Assembly: GCA_017448795.1 (NCBI GenBank)
Contig: JAFSKV010000021.1
Span: forward strand, 52,726-116,725
Direction: 5' to 3'
DNA length: 64,000 nt
DNA from: Synergistaceae bacterium
GTDB lineage: Bacteria > Synergistota > Synergistia > Synergistales > Aminobacteriaceae
The notes beneath the pieces are model-generated. The model was not told the DNA's origin and did no database searches. It was given only the letters and a program-made list of their open reading frames with translations. This document shows positions 34,453-43,317 of this stretch, one piece after another (positions within the stretch are counted from its first letter, which is position 1; each line of letters starts with the position of its first letter). Both the position numbers and the translations under genes were made by a program.

Positions 34453-34941
34453 ATGTCAAATTCAACTCACAGCAACGACAAGAAAGTAGCCGTAAACCGC
34501 AAGGCTAGGCACGATTATTTCATCCTCGACTCTTTTGAGTGCGGAATAGTTTTGACCGGGACAGAGATTAAGAGCGTCCGCGCAGGAAATCTCAACCTGA
34601 AGGACTCTTACGCCTCAATCGAGAACGGTGAGCTGTGGCTGTACGGCGTTCACATTTCGCCCTACGAGAAGGGAACGTACTACAACCATGAGCCGGAAAG
34701 AGACCGCAAACTTCTTATGCACAGGCACGAGATAATCCGCCTGAATAGCAAGCTCCGCGAAAAAGGTTTGACACTTGTACCGCTCAGCGTGTACATCAAG
34801 GACGGGAAACGCGCAAAGGTTGAGTTAGGCCTCGCGAAGGGACGCACAACCCACGACAAACGCGACATGATAGCCGACCGGGACGCAAAACGGACAATAG
34901 CGCGGGCTGTGAGGGGTAAAGGACGAGACTACGACGACTAG
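34453..34941 (+). CDS. smpB: SsrA-binding protein SmpB
   Basis: Binds tmRNA and brings it to stalled ribosomes. 162 residues with NRKARHDYFILDSFECGIVL, GTEIKSVRAGNLNLKDSY and the C-terminal tail KGRTTHDKRD. There is no Shine-Dalgarno sequence before ATG 34453 and the -10 box is only 8 bases upstream, suggesting a leaderless message. The tmRNA gene begins 7 bases after the stop, so both parts of trans-translation may be cotranscribed. Confidence 0.96.
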   Translation: MSNSTHSNDKKVAVNRKARHDYFILDSFECGIVLTGTEIKSVRAGNLNLKDSYASIENGELWLYGVHISPYEKGTYYNHEPERDRKLLMHRHEIIRLNSKLREKGLTLVPLSVYIKDGKRAKVELGLAKGRTTHDKRDMIADRDAKRTIARAVRGKGRDYDD

Positions 34942-34948
34942 CTTTCAC

Positions 34949-35300
34949 GGGGGCGACAGGTTTCGACAGCGTGAAGGAGGGTCTGAAGGAGCAGGCCGGG
35001 GAAAGTCTGTAATCACCCGTAAAACTTCGGACAAAAATATAAAAGTCGAAGATAATTTCGCACTGGCGGCTTAGGCCAGCCACACCGAAGGACGGACAAT
35101 GCTGGTGGTTCGCCGGAGGTGTCATGAAAACCAGCTCCCCGCCATGTAGAGAATCCCGGCATGGTGATAGACCCGTAAGGATTCTGGAACGGTCAAAGTT
35201 TGTCCCTGTACTTGACCCGACGACAATGAACACGGACTAAGCCTGTAGCACCGTCATGATCGGCCCGCGTTGGACGGGAGTTCGATTCTCCCCGCCTCCA
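34949..35300 (+). ncRNA. ssrA: tmRNA (transfer-messenger RNA)
   Basis: The 5' end GGGGGCGACAGGTTTCGAC and the 3' end GGGAGTTCGATTCTCCCCGC followed by CTCCA form the tRNA-like acceptor (GGGGGCG with CGCCTCC, one G-T) and T-arm. CCA is not encoded in full. The tag reading frame ends in E-D-N-F-A-L-A-A then TAG at about 35070, the usual proteolysis tag ending. The resume codon is not certain: the frame is open back through K-N-I-K-V. It lies directly after smpB and ends before a strong terminator. Confidence 0.95.
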
Positions 35301-35308
35301 TCAGGCAG

Positions 35309-35345
35309 AGCATTTCTCCAAAAATTTTGGGGGAGTGCTTTTTTT
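35309..35345 (+). terminator. Rho-independent terminator of tmRNA
   Basis: AGCATTTCTCC and GGGGGAGTGCT pair over 11 bp (three G-T pairs) and are followed by a run of seven T. Confidence 0.85.
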
Positions 35346-35391
35346 GTGTTCACAGATTCGACAGGGGGTATTTCGAAGAATATTTGAGGCC

Positions 35392-35426
35392 ATAAAAATA
35401 CGTCTCCTGAAGATTTCCGGGAGACG
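35392..35426 (-). terminator. Rho-independent terminator of the DUF1810 gene
   Basis: A perfect 7 bp stem (CGTCTCC with GGAGACG). On the minus strand it is followed by TATTTTTAT, just past the DUF1810 stop. Confidence 0.7.
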
Positions 35427-35437
35427 CTTCTTGTTGC

Positions 35438-35863
35438 CTACTGCCTGCCCAGCATCCTCAGAGTCTCACCGTCCATCTCACCCCCGTAATACTTCGCCAG
35501 CACCCTGTGATACACCGAGTCCCCTTCCGACACACTCGCGAACAACGTCATGCATGACCTGAGTTTCAGCGCGTCAATACGCCCCATGACCTTCACCGGG
35601 TCAGTCTCATCAAGCCCAAGCAATGCCCCCGAAATCTCGGCTAGGTCAGCACCAAGCACAGGATGACTCAGGTATTCCCGCGCCTCCTCAGCATCCTTAA
35701 TCCCGAAAAGCTCAGAACGCGGCGTTACGCCAAGCCCCTTAAGCTGAGGGAAAATGTACCATATCCAGTGAGACTCCTTATGCCCAGCCCTGATTTCCGC
35801 CAATGCCTGCGGGTAATCGTTCGTGTGATACGGGAAGAAACGCTCAATATCATTCTCTTTCAT
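35438..35863 (-). CDS. DUF1810-family protein
   Basis: About 141 residues. The N-terminal segment ends in ESHWIWYIFPQLKGLG, the strongest mark of DUF1810, followed by YLSHPVLGADL and LKLRSCMTLFASV. The biochemical function is unknown. ATG 35863 follows AAGGAGGGATTCGGCC. The gene directly follows the TerD-like gene and probably shares its transcript, ending at the terminator at 35392. Confidence 0.85.
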   Translation of the reverse strand: MKENDIERFFPYHTNDYPQALAEIRAGHKESHWIWYIFPQLKGLGVTPRSELFGIKDAEEAREYLSHPVLGADLAEISGALLGLDETDPVKVMGRIDALKLRSCMTLFASVSEGDSVYHRVLAKYYGGEMDGETLRMLGRQ

Positions 35864-35877
35864 GGCCGAATCCCTCC

Positions 35878-37002
35878 TTAATCTTTCCTGCCCTTGACCC
35901 AGCGCAAACCCCAAGAATAAGCTATGTCCATCTCAGAATGAGTAGGGAAGAAACTCACCAGCTTCTCCACGCTGAATGTGTTATTCCCAGCGTTCTCCAT
36001 CATGGCCACAGCACACATTCTCTCGGACGTGTTGTATTCGTCCAGCTTCACGACAATGTCAGGATTTCCCGGACACTTCACGGTCGCAACACCGTCAGCA
36101 TCCTGCCAGTTCGCTATTCCCTCGTAGATGAACGTGTACACAAGTATCCTCTTGAACTTGGAGATTGCCGCGCTGTTCACCCTGAGATTCTCGCCGCCCT
36201 CTGTGTCTCCCGTCCTGTCGTCAGCATCAAGCGCAATGTACGGGAAAGCCTCAAGGTTGCCGAAATTCCCGCCCAATGCCTGGACAGAGCCCTTGCGCCC
36301 GTCCTGAAGCTCATACAGGCAGCCTAAATCAAGGTCAATTGCTCCGTCCTGCTTGCTGAAAACTGTTATGAGGCGTTTGCGCTCGCTGCCCCTGTTCCAG
36401 TTGAGATTGATTATGATTTCGCCGGACTTGTTGGGCTTCTTTTCGAGGCTGACCTTCTGGCCTTTCTCCAAGATTACGGGTTTGCGGACTGGTTCACTGG
36501 GATTCATCTCCTCGCCCCCGTAATTCTTCAGGAGTTCACGAAGCCCCCCGTTGAAGCCCGAAGCAACCGCCGCTATTTTCCAGCCGTCCTTGCGGTAAAT
36601 CTCAACGCTGATTATCGCCCGCTCGTCGTGGAAGTCCTCCCCTGAAAGCGTCATAGCAAGCTCCTCACTTCCCGCCGAAATTCTGAGAGTGTGGGAAGCT
36701 ATCTGACTCATTGTTCCCTCGCCGTCAATGCTCGCAGTGAACACTAATTTTGCGACCTTCTGCGGCAATTCTGAGAGTGAGACAGCGAAACTTGCCCCGC
36801 CTTCCGAGGGGGTGTAAGTGATTTCGTGATTGGGGGATTCCGGCTGGTTGTAGAAAATCATGTAGCGGTCATCGGAGAGTTTTCCGCCCTCGTCAACGCC
36901 GAAGCATGAGAAATCGTAGACAGCCCCGCCCGATATGCCCATGTCAACCGTGATAATGTCAGCCGTGATTTTTCCCCTGAAGCCGCGCACCATTTCCGTC
37001 AT
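35878..37002 (-). CDS. TerD/TerA-family stress protein with two domains
   Basis: 374 residues with two calcium-binding TerD-like modules. The first (about residues 1-165) has the TerD pattern (VDMGISGGAVYDFSCFGVDE, IFYNQPESPNHEITYT, SLSELPQKVAKLVF, ending in EIYRKDGWKIAAVASGF). The second (about 185-374) is TerA-like (DLDLGCLYELQDGRKGSVQA, ALDADDRTGD, GENLRV). Such proteins occur in tellurite/stress gene clusters; no terB, terC or terZ neighbours are seen. ATG 37002 follows GGGGTGAAAATTT. It is divergent from uvrA. Confidence 0.86.
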   Translation of the reverse strand: MTEMVRGFRGKITADIITVDMGISGGAVYDFSCFGVDEGGKLSDDRYMIFYNQPESPNHEITYTPSEGGASFAVSLSELPQKVAKLVFTASIDGEGTMSQIASHTLRISAGSEELAMTLSGEDFHDERAIISVEIYRKDGWKIAAVASGFNGGLRELLKNYGGEEMNPSEPVRKPVILEKGQKVSLEKKPNKSGEIIINLNWNRGSERKRLITVFSKQDGAIDLDLGCLYELQDGRKGSVQALGGNFGNLEAFPYIALDADDRTGDTEGGENLRVNSAAISKFKRILVYTFIYEGIANWQDADGVATVKCPGNPDIVVKLDEYNTSERMCAVAMMENAGNNTFSVEKLVSFFPTHSEMDIAYSWGLRWVKGRKD

Positions 37003-37068
37003 AAATTTTCACCCCTGCTAAAATGTGTGGAATTATTATTACAGTATACACGAAAGGGACAAAGATAC

Positions 37069-39900
37069 TTGGACAAAATACCAGCAGCGTCAGCAATTTC
37101 AATCAGGGGAGCAAGAGAGCATAACCTCAAGAATATAGACATAGACATTCAGCGCGGAAAGTTCACCGTCATCACCGGGCCTTCCGGGTCAGGCAAGTCA
37201 TCCTTGGCTTTCGATACACTTTATGCCGAGGGGCAGCGGAGATACGTCGAGTCGCTCTCAGCTTATGCCCGCCAGTTCCTGGGAGTCCAGAAGAAACCAG
37301 ACGCTGACGAAATATCAGGCCTATCACCCGCAATCTCAATCGAGCAGAAAGGCACAGGCCATAACCCCCGCTCAACCGTCGGAACTGTTACGGAGATTTA
37401 CGACTACTTCCGCCTCCTGTTCGGACGGATCGGCATCCCACACTGCCCGAAATGCGGCAAGCCCGTTCAGCGTCATTCAATCGATGAGATACTAGCCTAC
37501 ATTCTCGCACACGAGGACGGACTAAGGACTGAGATTTATTCCCCCCTCGTCAAAGGCAAGAAGGGCGAGTTCCGCAACCTTTTCGCTGACATCAGGGGCA
37601 AAGGCTACACACGCGCAAGAGTCGACGGCACTGTGTACTACCTGGAGGAAGAAGTCCCGCTCGACAAGAACAAGCGCCACGACATCGAAGTAGTAGTAGA
37701 CCGCCTCAAGATTTCCCCCGGCAAGCGCGCAAGAATCGCCGAGAGCGTAGAGTCAGCCCTCAGACTCTCAGGGGGCTACGTGATGATTCAGGCTGAAGGG
37801 CACGATGAGTACACCATGACCGAGAATTATTCCTGCCCCGACTGCGAGATAGGGATGCCTGAGATTGAGCCGCGTCTGTTCTCGTTCAACAACCCGGCGG
37901 GGGCGTGCCCTGACTGCGGGGGGCTCGGAAGCCATGAGCATTTTTCCCGCGAGCTCGCCATTGACCCGGAACGCTCTGTGTTGGACGGCGCGATTATCCC
38001 GTGGAAGTCGAAGCCCTACTCAATCACGAAGCTGAACATGTTTGCGAAGAAGCACGGCTGGGACTTGTCGCCCGCATGGAAGGATTTACCGCCCGAAATC
38101 CAGGACTTCATCTGGAACGGCTCAGGCGACGAGAAGATGCCCATGATATTCGACGAGAAGGGAATAGCACGGCCTTACATGGGACGCTTTGAGGGGGTCG
38201 CCGGGTGGCTTGAGGCAAAACTGAAATGGTTCCCGGACAACGAGAACGTAGCGGAGGAAGTCGCCCAGTACCGCGAGGAGGACGTGTGCAGGACATGCGG
38301 CGGTCTCAGGCTCAGGCAGGAAGCCCTCAACGTCCGGGTCTCAGGCTACACCATCGGTGATTTCCTCGTCATGCCCGCGGAAAAACTCGTGAGCGTCATG
38401 AAGTCCCTCACACTCACTCCGTCAGAGTCGTCAATAGTCGCCCAAGTCCTCCCCGAAATCGTGAAGAGGCTCGAATTTCTCTGCGACGTGGGAGTCGGCT
38501 ACCTGTCATTGCTGAGACGGGCTGACACTCTGTCGGGGGGCGAGACACAGAGAATCAGGCTTGCTACACAGATAGGCTCAAACCTAAGCGGAGTGCTTTA
38601 CGTCCTCGATGAACCCACAATCGGCCTTCATCCCCGCGACACAGAGAAGCTCATACGCTCGCTGAAATCGATACAGTCACTCGGCAACACCGTTGTTGTG
38701 GTCGAGCATGACCGCGAGATGATGGAGGCGGCTGACGACTTGGTCGAGCTTGGCCCGGAAGCAGGCGTGAACGGCGGGGAAATCATCTGCGCCGGGAGCT
38801 ATGAGGAAGTCTCACAGTCAGCAGGCAAAACAGGCAGGTATCTACGCGGCGAGGAGTCCGGGATAGTGAGGCGTGAGACCAGGCGCAAACCTTCAGGCTG
38901 GGTACACGTGAGGGGCGCGGCTCATAACAACCTCAAGGATGTTGACGTGGATCTGCCCGTGGGGGTATTCGCTTGCGTATCGGGCGTGTCAGGGTCAGGC
39001 AAAAGCAGCCTGCTCTATGATGTCGTGTACAAGGGAATACGGCGCGTACTTGACCGTGATTACAGGGAGCGTCCGGGAAAGTTCCGGGCGATTGAGGGCT
39101 GTGAACAGTTCAGGAACGTTACCCTCGTCGACCAGAGTCCCATAGGCAGGACTCCGCGCTCCAACCCGGCCACGTACACGGGAGTCTTCACGATGATACG
39201 GGAATTTTACGCGGGCTTGCCTGAGTCTAGGATACGGGGCTGGAATGCCGGGCGTTTCTCGTTCAACGTCAAGGGCGGAAGGTGTGAGGCCTGCGGAGGT
39301 GCCGGGAGCGTCAAGACATCGATGCTTTTCCTGCCTGACATATATTCTGACTGCGAGATTTGCGGGGGGGCTCGCTACAACCACGAGACGCTGGAAGTCC
39401 GCTTCAAGGGGAAGAATATTGCTGACGTTCTGGCCATGACGGTTGACGAGGCGGGGGAATTTTTCCGGGACATCCCCAAGATTGCGGGCAAGCTCAGGCT
39501 GATTCATGACGCGGGGCTGGGCTATATCGGGCTGGGGCAGTCTGCGGTTACCTTGTCGGGCGGCGAGGCTCAGAGGGTGAAGCTGGCGCGTGAGCTGTCC
39601 AAGAAATACGGCGGGCGGACTCTCTACCTTCTGGACGAGCCTACAACCGGGCTGTACTACACGGACGTTCGGCGGTTGCTTGAGATTGTCCACCGTCTTG
39701 TCGACAACGGAAGCACCGTGATATTCATTGAGCATAATCTTGATGTCTTGATGTCGGCGGATTATCTGGTTGACTTGGGGCCGGAGGGAGGGGAAGGCGG
39801 CGGCCATGTTGTAGCGTCCGGGACACCTGAGGAGATTATCGCGGGGAATGCCGGGCACACGTCGCGTTTCCTGCGGGAATATTCGGGTATGCTAGAATAA
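37069..39900 (+). CDS. uvrA: Excinuclease ABC subunit A
   Basis: Damage-recognition ATPase of nucleotide excision repair. About 943 residues with two ABC modules: Walker A GPSGSGKSSLAFD near the start and GVSGSGKSSLLYD near residue 650, signatures LSGGETQRIRLA and LSGGEAQRVKLA, and the zinc sites CPKCGKPV and the pair CEACGGAGSVKT / CEICGG. TTG 37069 is chosen because it gives the normal N-terminus (LDKIPAASAISIRGAREHNL); the frame is open to GTG 37027. Confidence 0.97.
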   Translation: MDKIPAASAISIRGAREHNLKNIDIDIQRGKFTVITGPSGSGKSSLAFDTLYAEGQRRYVESLSAYARQFLGVQKKPDADEISGLSPAISIEQKGTGHNPRSTVGTVTEIYDYFRLLFGRIGIPHCPKCGKPVQRHSIDEILAYILAHEDGLRTEIYSPLVKGKKGEFRNLFADIRGKGYTRARVDGTVYYLEEEVPLDKNKRHDIEVVVDRLKISPGKRARIAESVESALRLSGGYVMIQAEGHDEYTMTENYSCPDCEIGMPEIEPRLFSFNNPAGACPDCGGLGSHEHFSRELAIDPERSVLDGAIIPWKSKPYSITKLNMFAKKHGWDLSPAWKDLPPEIQDFIWNGSGDEKMPMIFDEKGIARPYMGRFEGVAGWLEAKLKWFPDNENVAEEVAQYREEDVCRTCGGLRLRQEALNVRVSGYTIGDFLVMPAEKLVSVMKSLTLTPSESSIVAQVLPEIVKRLEFLCDVGVGYLSLLRRADTLSGGETQRIRLATQIGSNLSGVLYVLDEPTIGLHPRDTEKLIRSLKSIQSLGNTVVVVEHDREMMEAADDLVELGPEAGVNGGEIICAGSYEEVSQSAGKTGRYLRGEESGIVRRETRRKPSGWVHVRGAAHNNLKDVDVDLPVGVFACVSGVSGSGKSSLLYDVVYKGIRRVLDRDYRERPGKFRAIEGCEQFRNVTLVDQSPIGRTPRSNPATYTGVFTMIREFYAGLPESRIRGWNAGRFSFNVKGGRCEACGGAGSVKTSMLFLPDIYSDCEICGGARYNHETLEVRFKGKNIADVLAMTVDEAGEFFRDIPKIAGKLRLIHDAGLGYIGLGQSAVTLSGGEAQRVKLARELSKKYGGRTLYLLDEPTTGLYYTDVRRLLEIVHRLVDNGSTVIFIEHNLDVLMSADYLVDLGPEGGEGGGHVVASGTPEEIIAGNAGHTSRFLREYSGMLE

Positions 39901-39929
39901 TCGCATCCATTATTTCAGGAGGCCGGAAA

Positions 39930-40922
39930 GTGAAAGCTAAACTGTCAGCAATCTTCATTCTTGCCGCAATTCTCTCCACAGCAAGAGCGGAAGCCATGCC
40001 GGAAGCGTCAGCACTGCTTGCGGATCTGTACTGCACGTATTCTGTTGACGGGTCATCGTTCGGGGCAAATCTCGCGTCATACATCAACGGCAGGAAGAGC
40101 AATAACAGTTTCATGTCAGGGCTGAAGAAGGAAATATCAGAGCTCAAAGCCAAGAAGCCATACACGCAGGAACAAGCCCTAGCCGAGATAAAATCTATGG
40201 TGAAGGCCGAAACCCTCCCCGCCTACATCACAGAGAAAGGCAGCTACAAGTACACCCCCGGCATCAACGCAGTAATCCCCACAGAGAATGTCCGCCTCCG
40301 TTCCCAGCCAAGCACAAGCTCCCGCGTCATCACCACCATCAAGGCAGGCCGAAAGGAAGGCAAATCCTACATCCCCCCCGAAATCTCAGACTACTTGGGC
40401 GAATGGACCAACCTCCAGTCCGAGAGATGGGTGCTGGTGAACTACAGGCCTAACCTGACCAGCAAGAAGGATGAGAAGAAGCTGGGCTGGATTCACGGGA
40501 GCTACGCCAGGTTTGTCACGGACAAGGACGTACTGAAGGCCGCCGATGTCTGCGAGAATCCGGGAAAATATGCCGCTGCCGGGAAAGTTGAAACGCTTTC
40601 GCCTGAGACGATATTACGCGCTTATGTGGTCAACCCGTTCAAGGCTGAGAAGAATTACAGGGGAAAAACTGTGAGGCTTCAGGGTGAAATAACGGGTATC
40701 AAGACTGATGAGGGTATGCCGATAGTTGAGTTTGACTCTTATTTCTCGGATCTGAACCAGCGGGCTATAGCTACGTGCTACATATCGAGGGATGATCCGT
40801 TATTGTCGGAGATTGAGACGGGCAAGAGCATAACGGTGCAGGGATATATCGAGAAGGTGGACACGGAGTTATGGAACAAGGCCTTCCGCCTCACTAACTG
40901 CAAGATAATATCAGCGAAGTGA
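39930..40922 (+). CDS. Exported SH3-like and OB-fold protein
   Basis: 330 residues. A signal peptide (MKAKLSAIFILAAILSTARA) is followed by a helical region, a bacterial SH3-like domain (ENVRLRSQPSTSSRVITTIK, residues about 118-195), and a C-terminal OB-type domain (NYRGKTVRLQGEITGI, residues about 245-328) of the tRNA_anti-like group found in exported proteins. It may bind cell-wall or other ligands outside the membrane. GTG 39930 follows AGGAGGCCGGAAA. It is the next gene after uvrA, 29 bases downstream. Confidence 0.78.
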   Translation: MKAKLSAIFILAAILSTARAEAMPEASALLADLYCTYSVDGSSFGANLASYINGRKSNNSFMSGLKKEISELKAKKPYTQEQALAEIKSMVKAETLPAYITEKGSYKYTPGINAVIPTENVRLRSQPSTSSRVITTIKAGRKEGKSYIPPEISDYLGEWTNLQSERWVLVNYRPNLTSKKDEKKLGWIHGSYARFVTDKDVLKAADVCENPGKYAAAGKVETLSPETILRAYVVNPFKAEKNYRGKTVRLQGEITGIKTDEGMPIVEFDSYFSDLNQRAIATCYISRDDPLLSEIETGKSITVQGYIEKVDTELWNKAFRLTNCKIISAK

Positions 40923-40941
40923 GCGGAGAGGCTTTTCAGCG

Positions 40942-42051
40942 ATGGGGCTCTGGTTTCTGCTGTTTCTTATCGTGTTCTTTACGGCTGTTCTGAGTCTTAT
41001 AGCCAAACATGACGCAAGCTATAGGTTCTTGGTGTTCGCGGTATTCGCTGTAATGACGGCCATGTTGTGCCTTCGTTTCGGACAAGGTGTTGACTACTTC
41101 TTGTACAGGGATATGTTCTATGACGTTAAGAATTATGATGACGTGTTCAGGGGACACGGCGAGCCTTTGTACAGGATGCTGGGGCTTGTCTTCAACGGCT
41201 TCATGAAGTTCACGCACATGGTCATAATTATTTCGCTTGCAGAAATGGCGATGATGTGGGATTTCATACGGAGATACTCAAAGAATTTCGCGGTGTCTCT
41301 GCTGATGATGATAATGACGTACTATATTATGTTTCTGGCGGGCGCAATAAGGCAGGGGATTGTCATCACAGTATTCCTTTGTTACGGCTCAAGGCTTATA
41401 GAAGGACACAAATGGAGAGAGTATGTGCTGATGTGCATTGTTCTTTCGCTGATACATGCTGTTGCGCTGATATACCTTGTTGTACCCTTGATGCTGAGGT
41501 TTTCTGTGAAAACATACTTGTTCATAATAGTATGCTCTTTAGCTTTCGGCCTTACACTTGTTCACCGTTTCCTGCTGGGCTACATAAGATATGCCAATGC
41601 CGACGGCTCGTTCAGTCTGCGTGCGACAGGGATTGCTGAACGTTTCTTGTCGTTCGCCGTGATATATTACAGTTACTACGCGGCTTACAAGGGAAAGGGC
41701 AATGACTGGTGGATGAAACTTTATTGCTTCGGGATTGCGCTTTACTGTCTGGTTATCCCGGTAGCGAATACCGGGCAGAGGCTGACGGCTTGCTTCAAAA
41801 CACTGGAGATTATAATTGTCCCGCAGATCATGAGCCAGAAAAGCAAATACAGGCAGCTTTTCACGAGCTATTTTCTCCTGCTTTCGATAGTCTTATACTG
41901 TCATACCTTAAACCAAGAAGTAATCAACGGCAGTTACAGATTATCGTTGAATCCTGTAGCCTTTCCTTACGTTTCTGTGTTCAATGCGGATGACATATAC
42001 ACTCTGAGAGAACAAGGCTTAGATGTGAAAAAAAGAAGAGAAGAATATTAG
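40942..42051 (+). CDS. EpsG-like polytopic membrane protein
   Basis: 369 residues with about 9-10 hydrophobic segments. RFGQGVDYFLYRDMF near residue 35 and the following YDDVFRGHGEPLYRM match the EpsG/Wzy-like O-antigen polymerase motif (G-x-D-Y-x-x-Y), and GAIRQGIVITVF is the conserved arginine region. It would polymerise or export a surface polysaccharide. The rest of a polysaccharide cluster is not here. ATG 40942 is 20 bases after the SH3/OB gene. Confidence 0.75.
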   Translation: MGLWFLLFLIVFFTAVLSLIAKHDASYRFLVFAVFAVMTAMLCLRFGQGVDYFLYRDMFYDVKNYDDVFRGHGEPLYRMLGLVFNGFMKFTHMVIIISLAEMAMMWDFIRRYSKNFAVSLLMMIMTYYIMFLAGAIRQGIVITVFLCYGSRLIEGHKWREYVLMCIVLSLIHAVALIYLVVPLMLRFSVKTYLFIIVCSLAFGLTLVHRFLLGYIRYANADGSFSLRATGIAERFLSFAVIYYSYYAAYKGKGNDWWMKLYCFGIALYCLVIPVANTGQRLTACFKTLEIIIVPQIMSQKSKYRQLFTSYFLLLSIVLYCHTLNQEVINGSYRLSLNPVAFPYVSVFNADDIYTLREQGLDVKKRREEY

Positions 42052-42065
42052 GAGGCAAAATTTTC

Positions 42066-43310
42066 ATGGCAGACTACGAAGTCAAAGACATCAACCTAGC
42101 CGAACATGGCCAGAAGAAAATCGATTGGGCGTGGCAGTACATGCCCTCGCTTCAGTTCCTCTACAGCAAGTACAGAGACTCACAGCCCTTCAATGGTGCA
42201 GTGATAGCCGCGTGCCTTCACCTTGAGGCCAAAACCGCCAATCTCCTCATCACCCTCAAGAAACTCGGAGCAAGAGTCGCCGCCTGCGGAAGCAACCCGC
42301 TGTCCACACAGGATGACATATGCGCCGCCCTCGCCAAAAACGGAGTCCACGTCTACAGCCGCCGCGGAATGTCCTCAGATGAATACTTCTCCTACGTCCG
42401 CAAAGTCCTCGCCTACAAGCCCAACGTCATAATCGACGACGGAGCTGATGTTGTCGCGACTGTCCACAAGGAATTTCCTGACCTGATACCCGGCATTCTC
42501 GGAGGCTCTGAGGAGACCACTTCCGGCGTGAAGCGGCTCCGGGCGATGAACAACCAGTGTGTCCTGAAGTTCCCGATGATTGACGTGAACGACGCTCTCA
42601 GCAAATACCTGTTCGATAACCGCTACGGAACCGGCCAGTCTGTCTGGGACGGCTTCATACGCACAACCAACATGATAGTTGCGGGCAAGACCGTTGTAGT
42701 CGCCGGGTACGGATGGTGCGGGCGCGGCGTGGCTATGAGGGCTCAGGGCATGGGTGCGCACGTCATCGTTACTGAGATTGACCCCCACAAGGCATGTGAG
42801 GCACTAATGGACGGCTTCAGGGTGATGAGCATGGAGAAAGCCGCGAGCCTGGGCGATATTTTCCTGACACTCACAGGGAACATCCACGTGCTGAGGCGGG
42901 AGCATTTCGCCCGCATGAAGAACGGTGTCGTATTAGGGAACGCCGGGCATTTCGATGTTGAGATAAGCAAGCCCGACCTGTCAGCGATGTCCGACCACAT
43001 GGAGCACCTGCGCGACAACATAGACACCTACGTCATGAAGGACGGACGGCGCATAAACCTTCTCGGTGAAGGAAGGCTCACGAACCTTGCCTGCGCTGAC
43101 GGACACCCAATCGAGATTATGGATCTCAGCTTCTCGCTGCAGCTTGAGTCAGCCCTCCACATATTCACCCACAAGCTGGAGCCGGGACTTTACCCTGTCC
43201 CAAGAGAAACAGACAGGGCGGTAATGGAGTCGAAGCTCGCGGCTTTGGGGATTGAGATTGACGCGATGACTGACGAGCAGGCAGAATACATGAAGAGCTG
43301 GCAGGAGTGA
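42066..43310 (+). CDS. ahcY: Adenosylhomocysteinase family protein
   Basis: Hydrolyses S-adenosylhomocysteine (or S-inosylhomocysteine) using bound NAD. 414 residues with PFNGAVIAACLHLEAKTANL, CGSNPLSTQDDICAAL, IIDDGADVV, GGSEETTSGVKRLRAM and the NAD loop VVAGYGWCGRGVAMRA. It is of the shorter archaeal/thermophile type. GGAGGCAAAATTTTC precedes ATG 42066. A deaminase gene follows 7 bases later, suggesting that the real substrate may be the deaminated nucleoside S-inosylhomocysteine. Confidence 0.92.
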   Translation: MADYEVKDINLAEHGQKKIDWAWQYMPSLQFLYSKYRDSQPFNGAVIAACLHLEAKTANLLITLKKLGARVAACGSNPLSTQDDICAALAKNGVHVYSRRGMSSDEYFSYVRKVLAYKPNVIIDDGADVVATVHKEFPDLIPGILGGSEETTSGVKRLRAMNNQCVLKFPMIDVNDALSKYLFDNRYGTGQSVWDGFIRTTNMIVAGKTVVVAGYGWCGRGVAMRAQGMGAHVIVTEIDPHKACEALMDGFRVMSMEKAASLGDIFLTLTGNIHVLRREHFARMKNGVVLGNAGHFDVEISKPDLSAMSDHMEHLRDNIDTYVMKDGRRINLLGEGRLTNLACADGHPIEIMDLSFSLQLESALHIFTHKLEPGLYPVPRETDRAVMESKLAALGIEIDAMTDEQAEYMKSWQE

Positions 43311-43317
43311 TTGACGG

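Noticed and set aside
38995..39858. 287-codon open frame opposite uvrA
   Set aside because: Antisense shadow of a GC-rich conserved gene, with no motifs or ribosome site.
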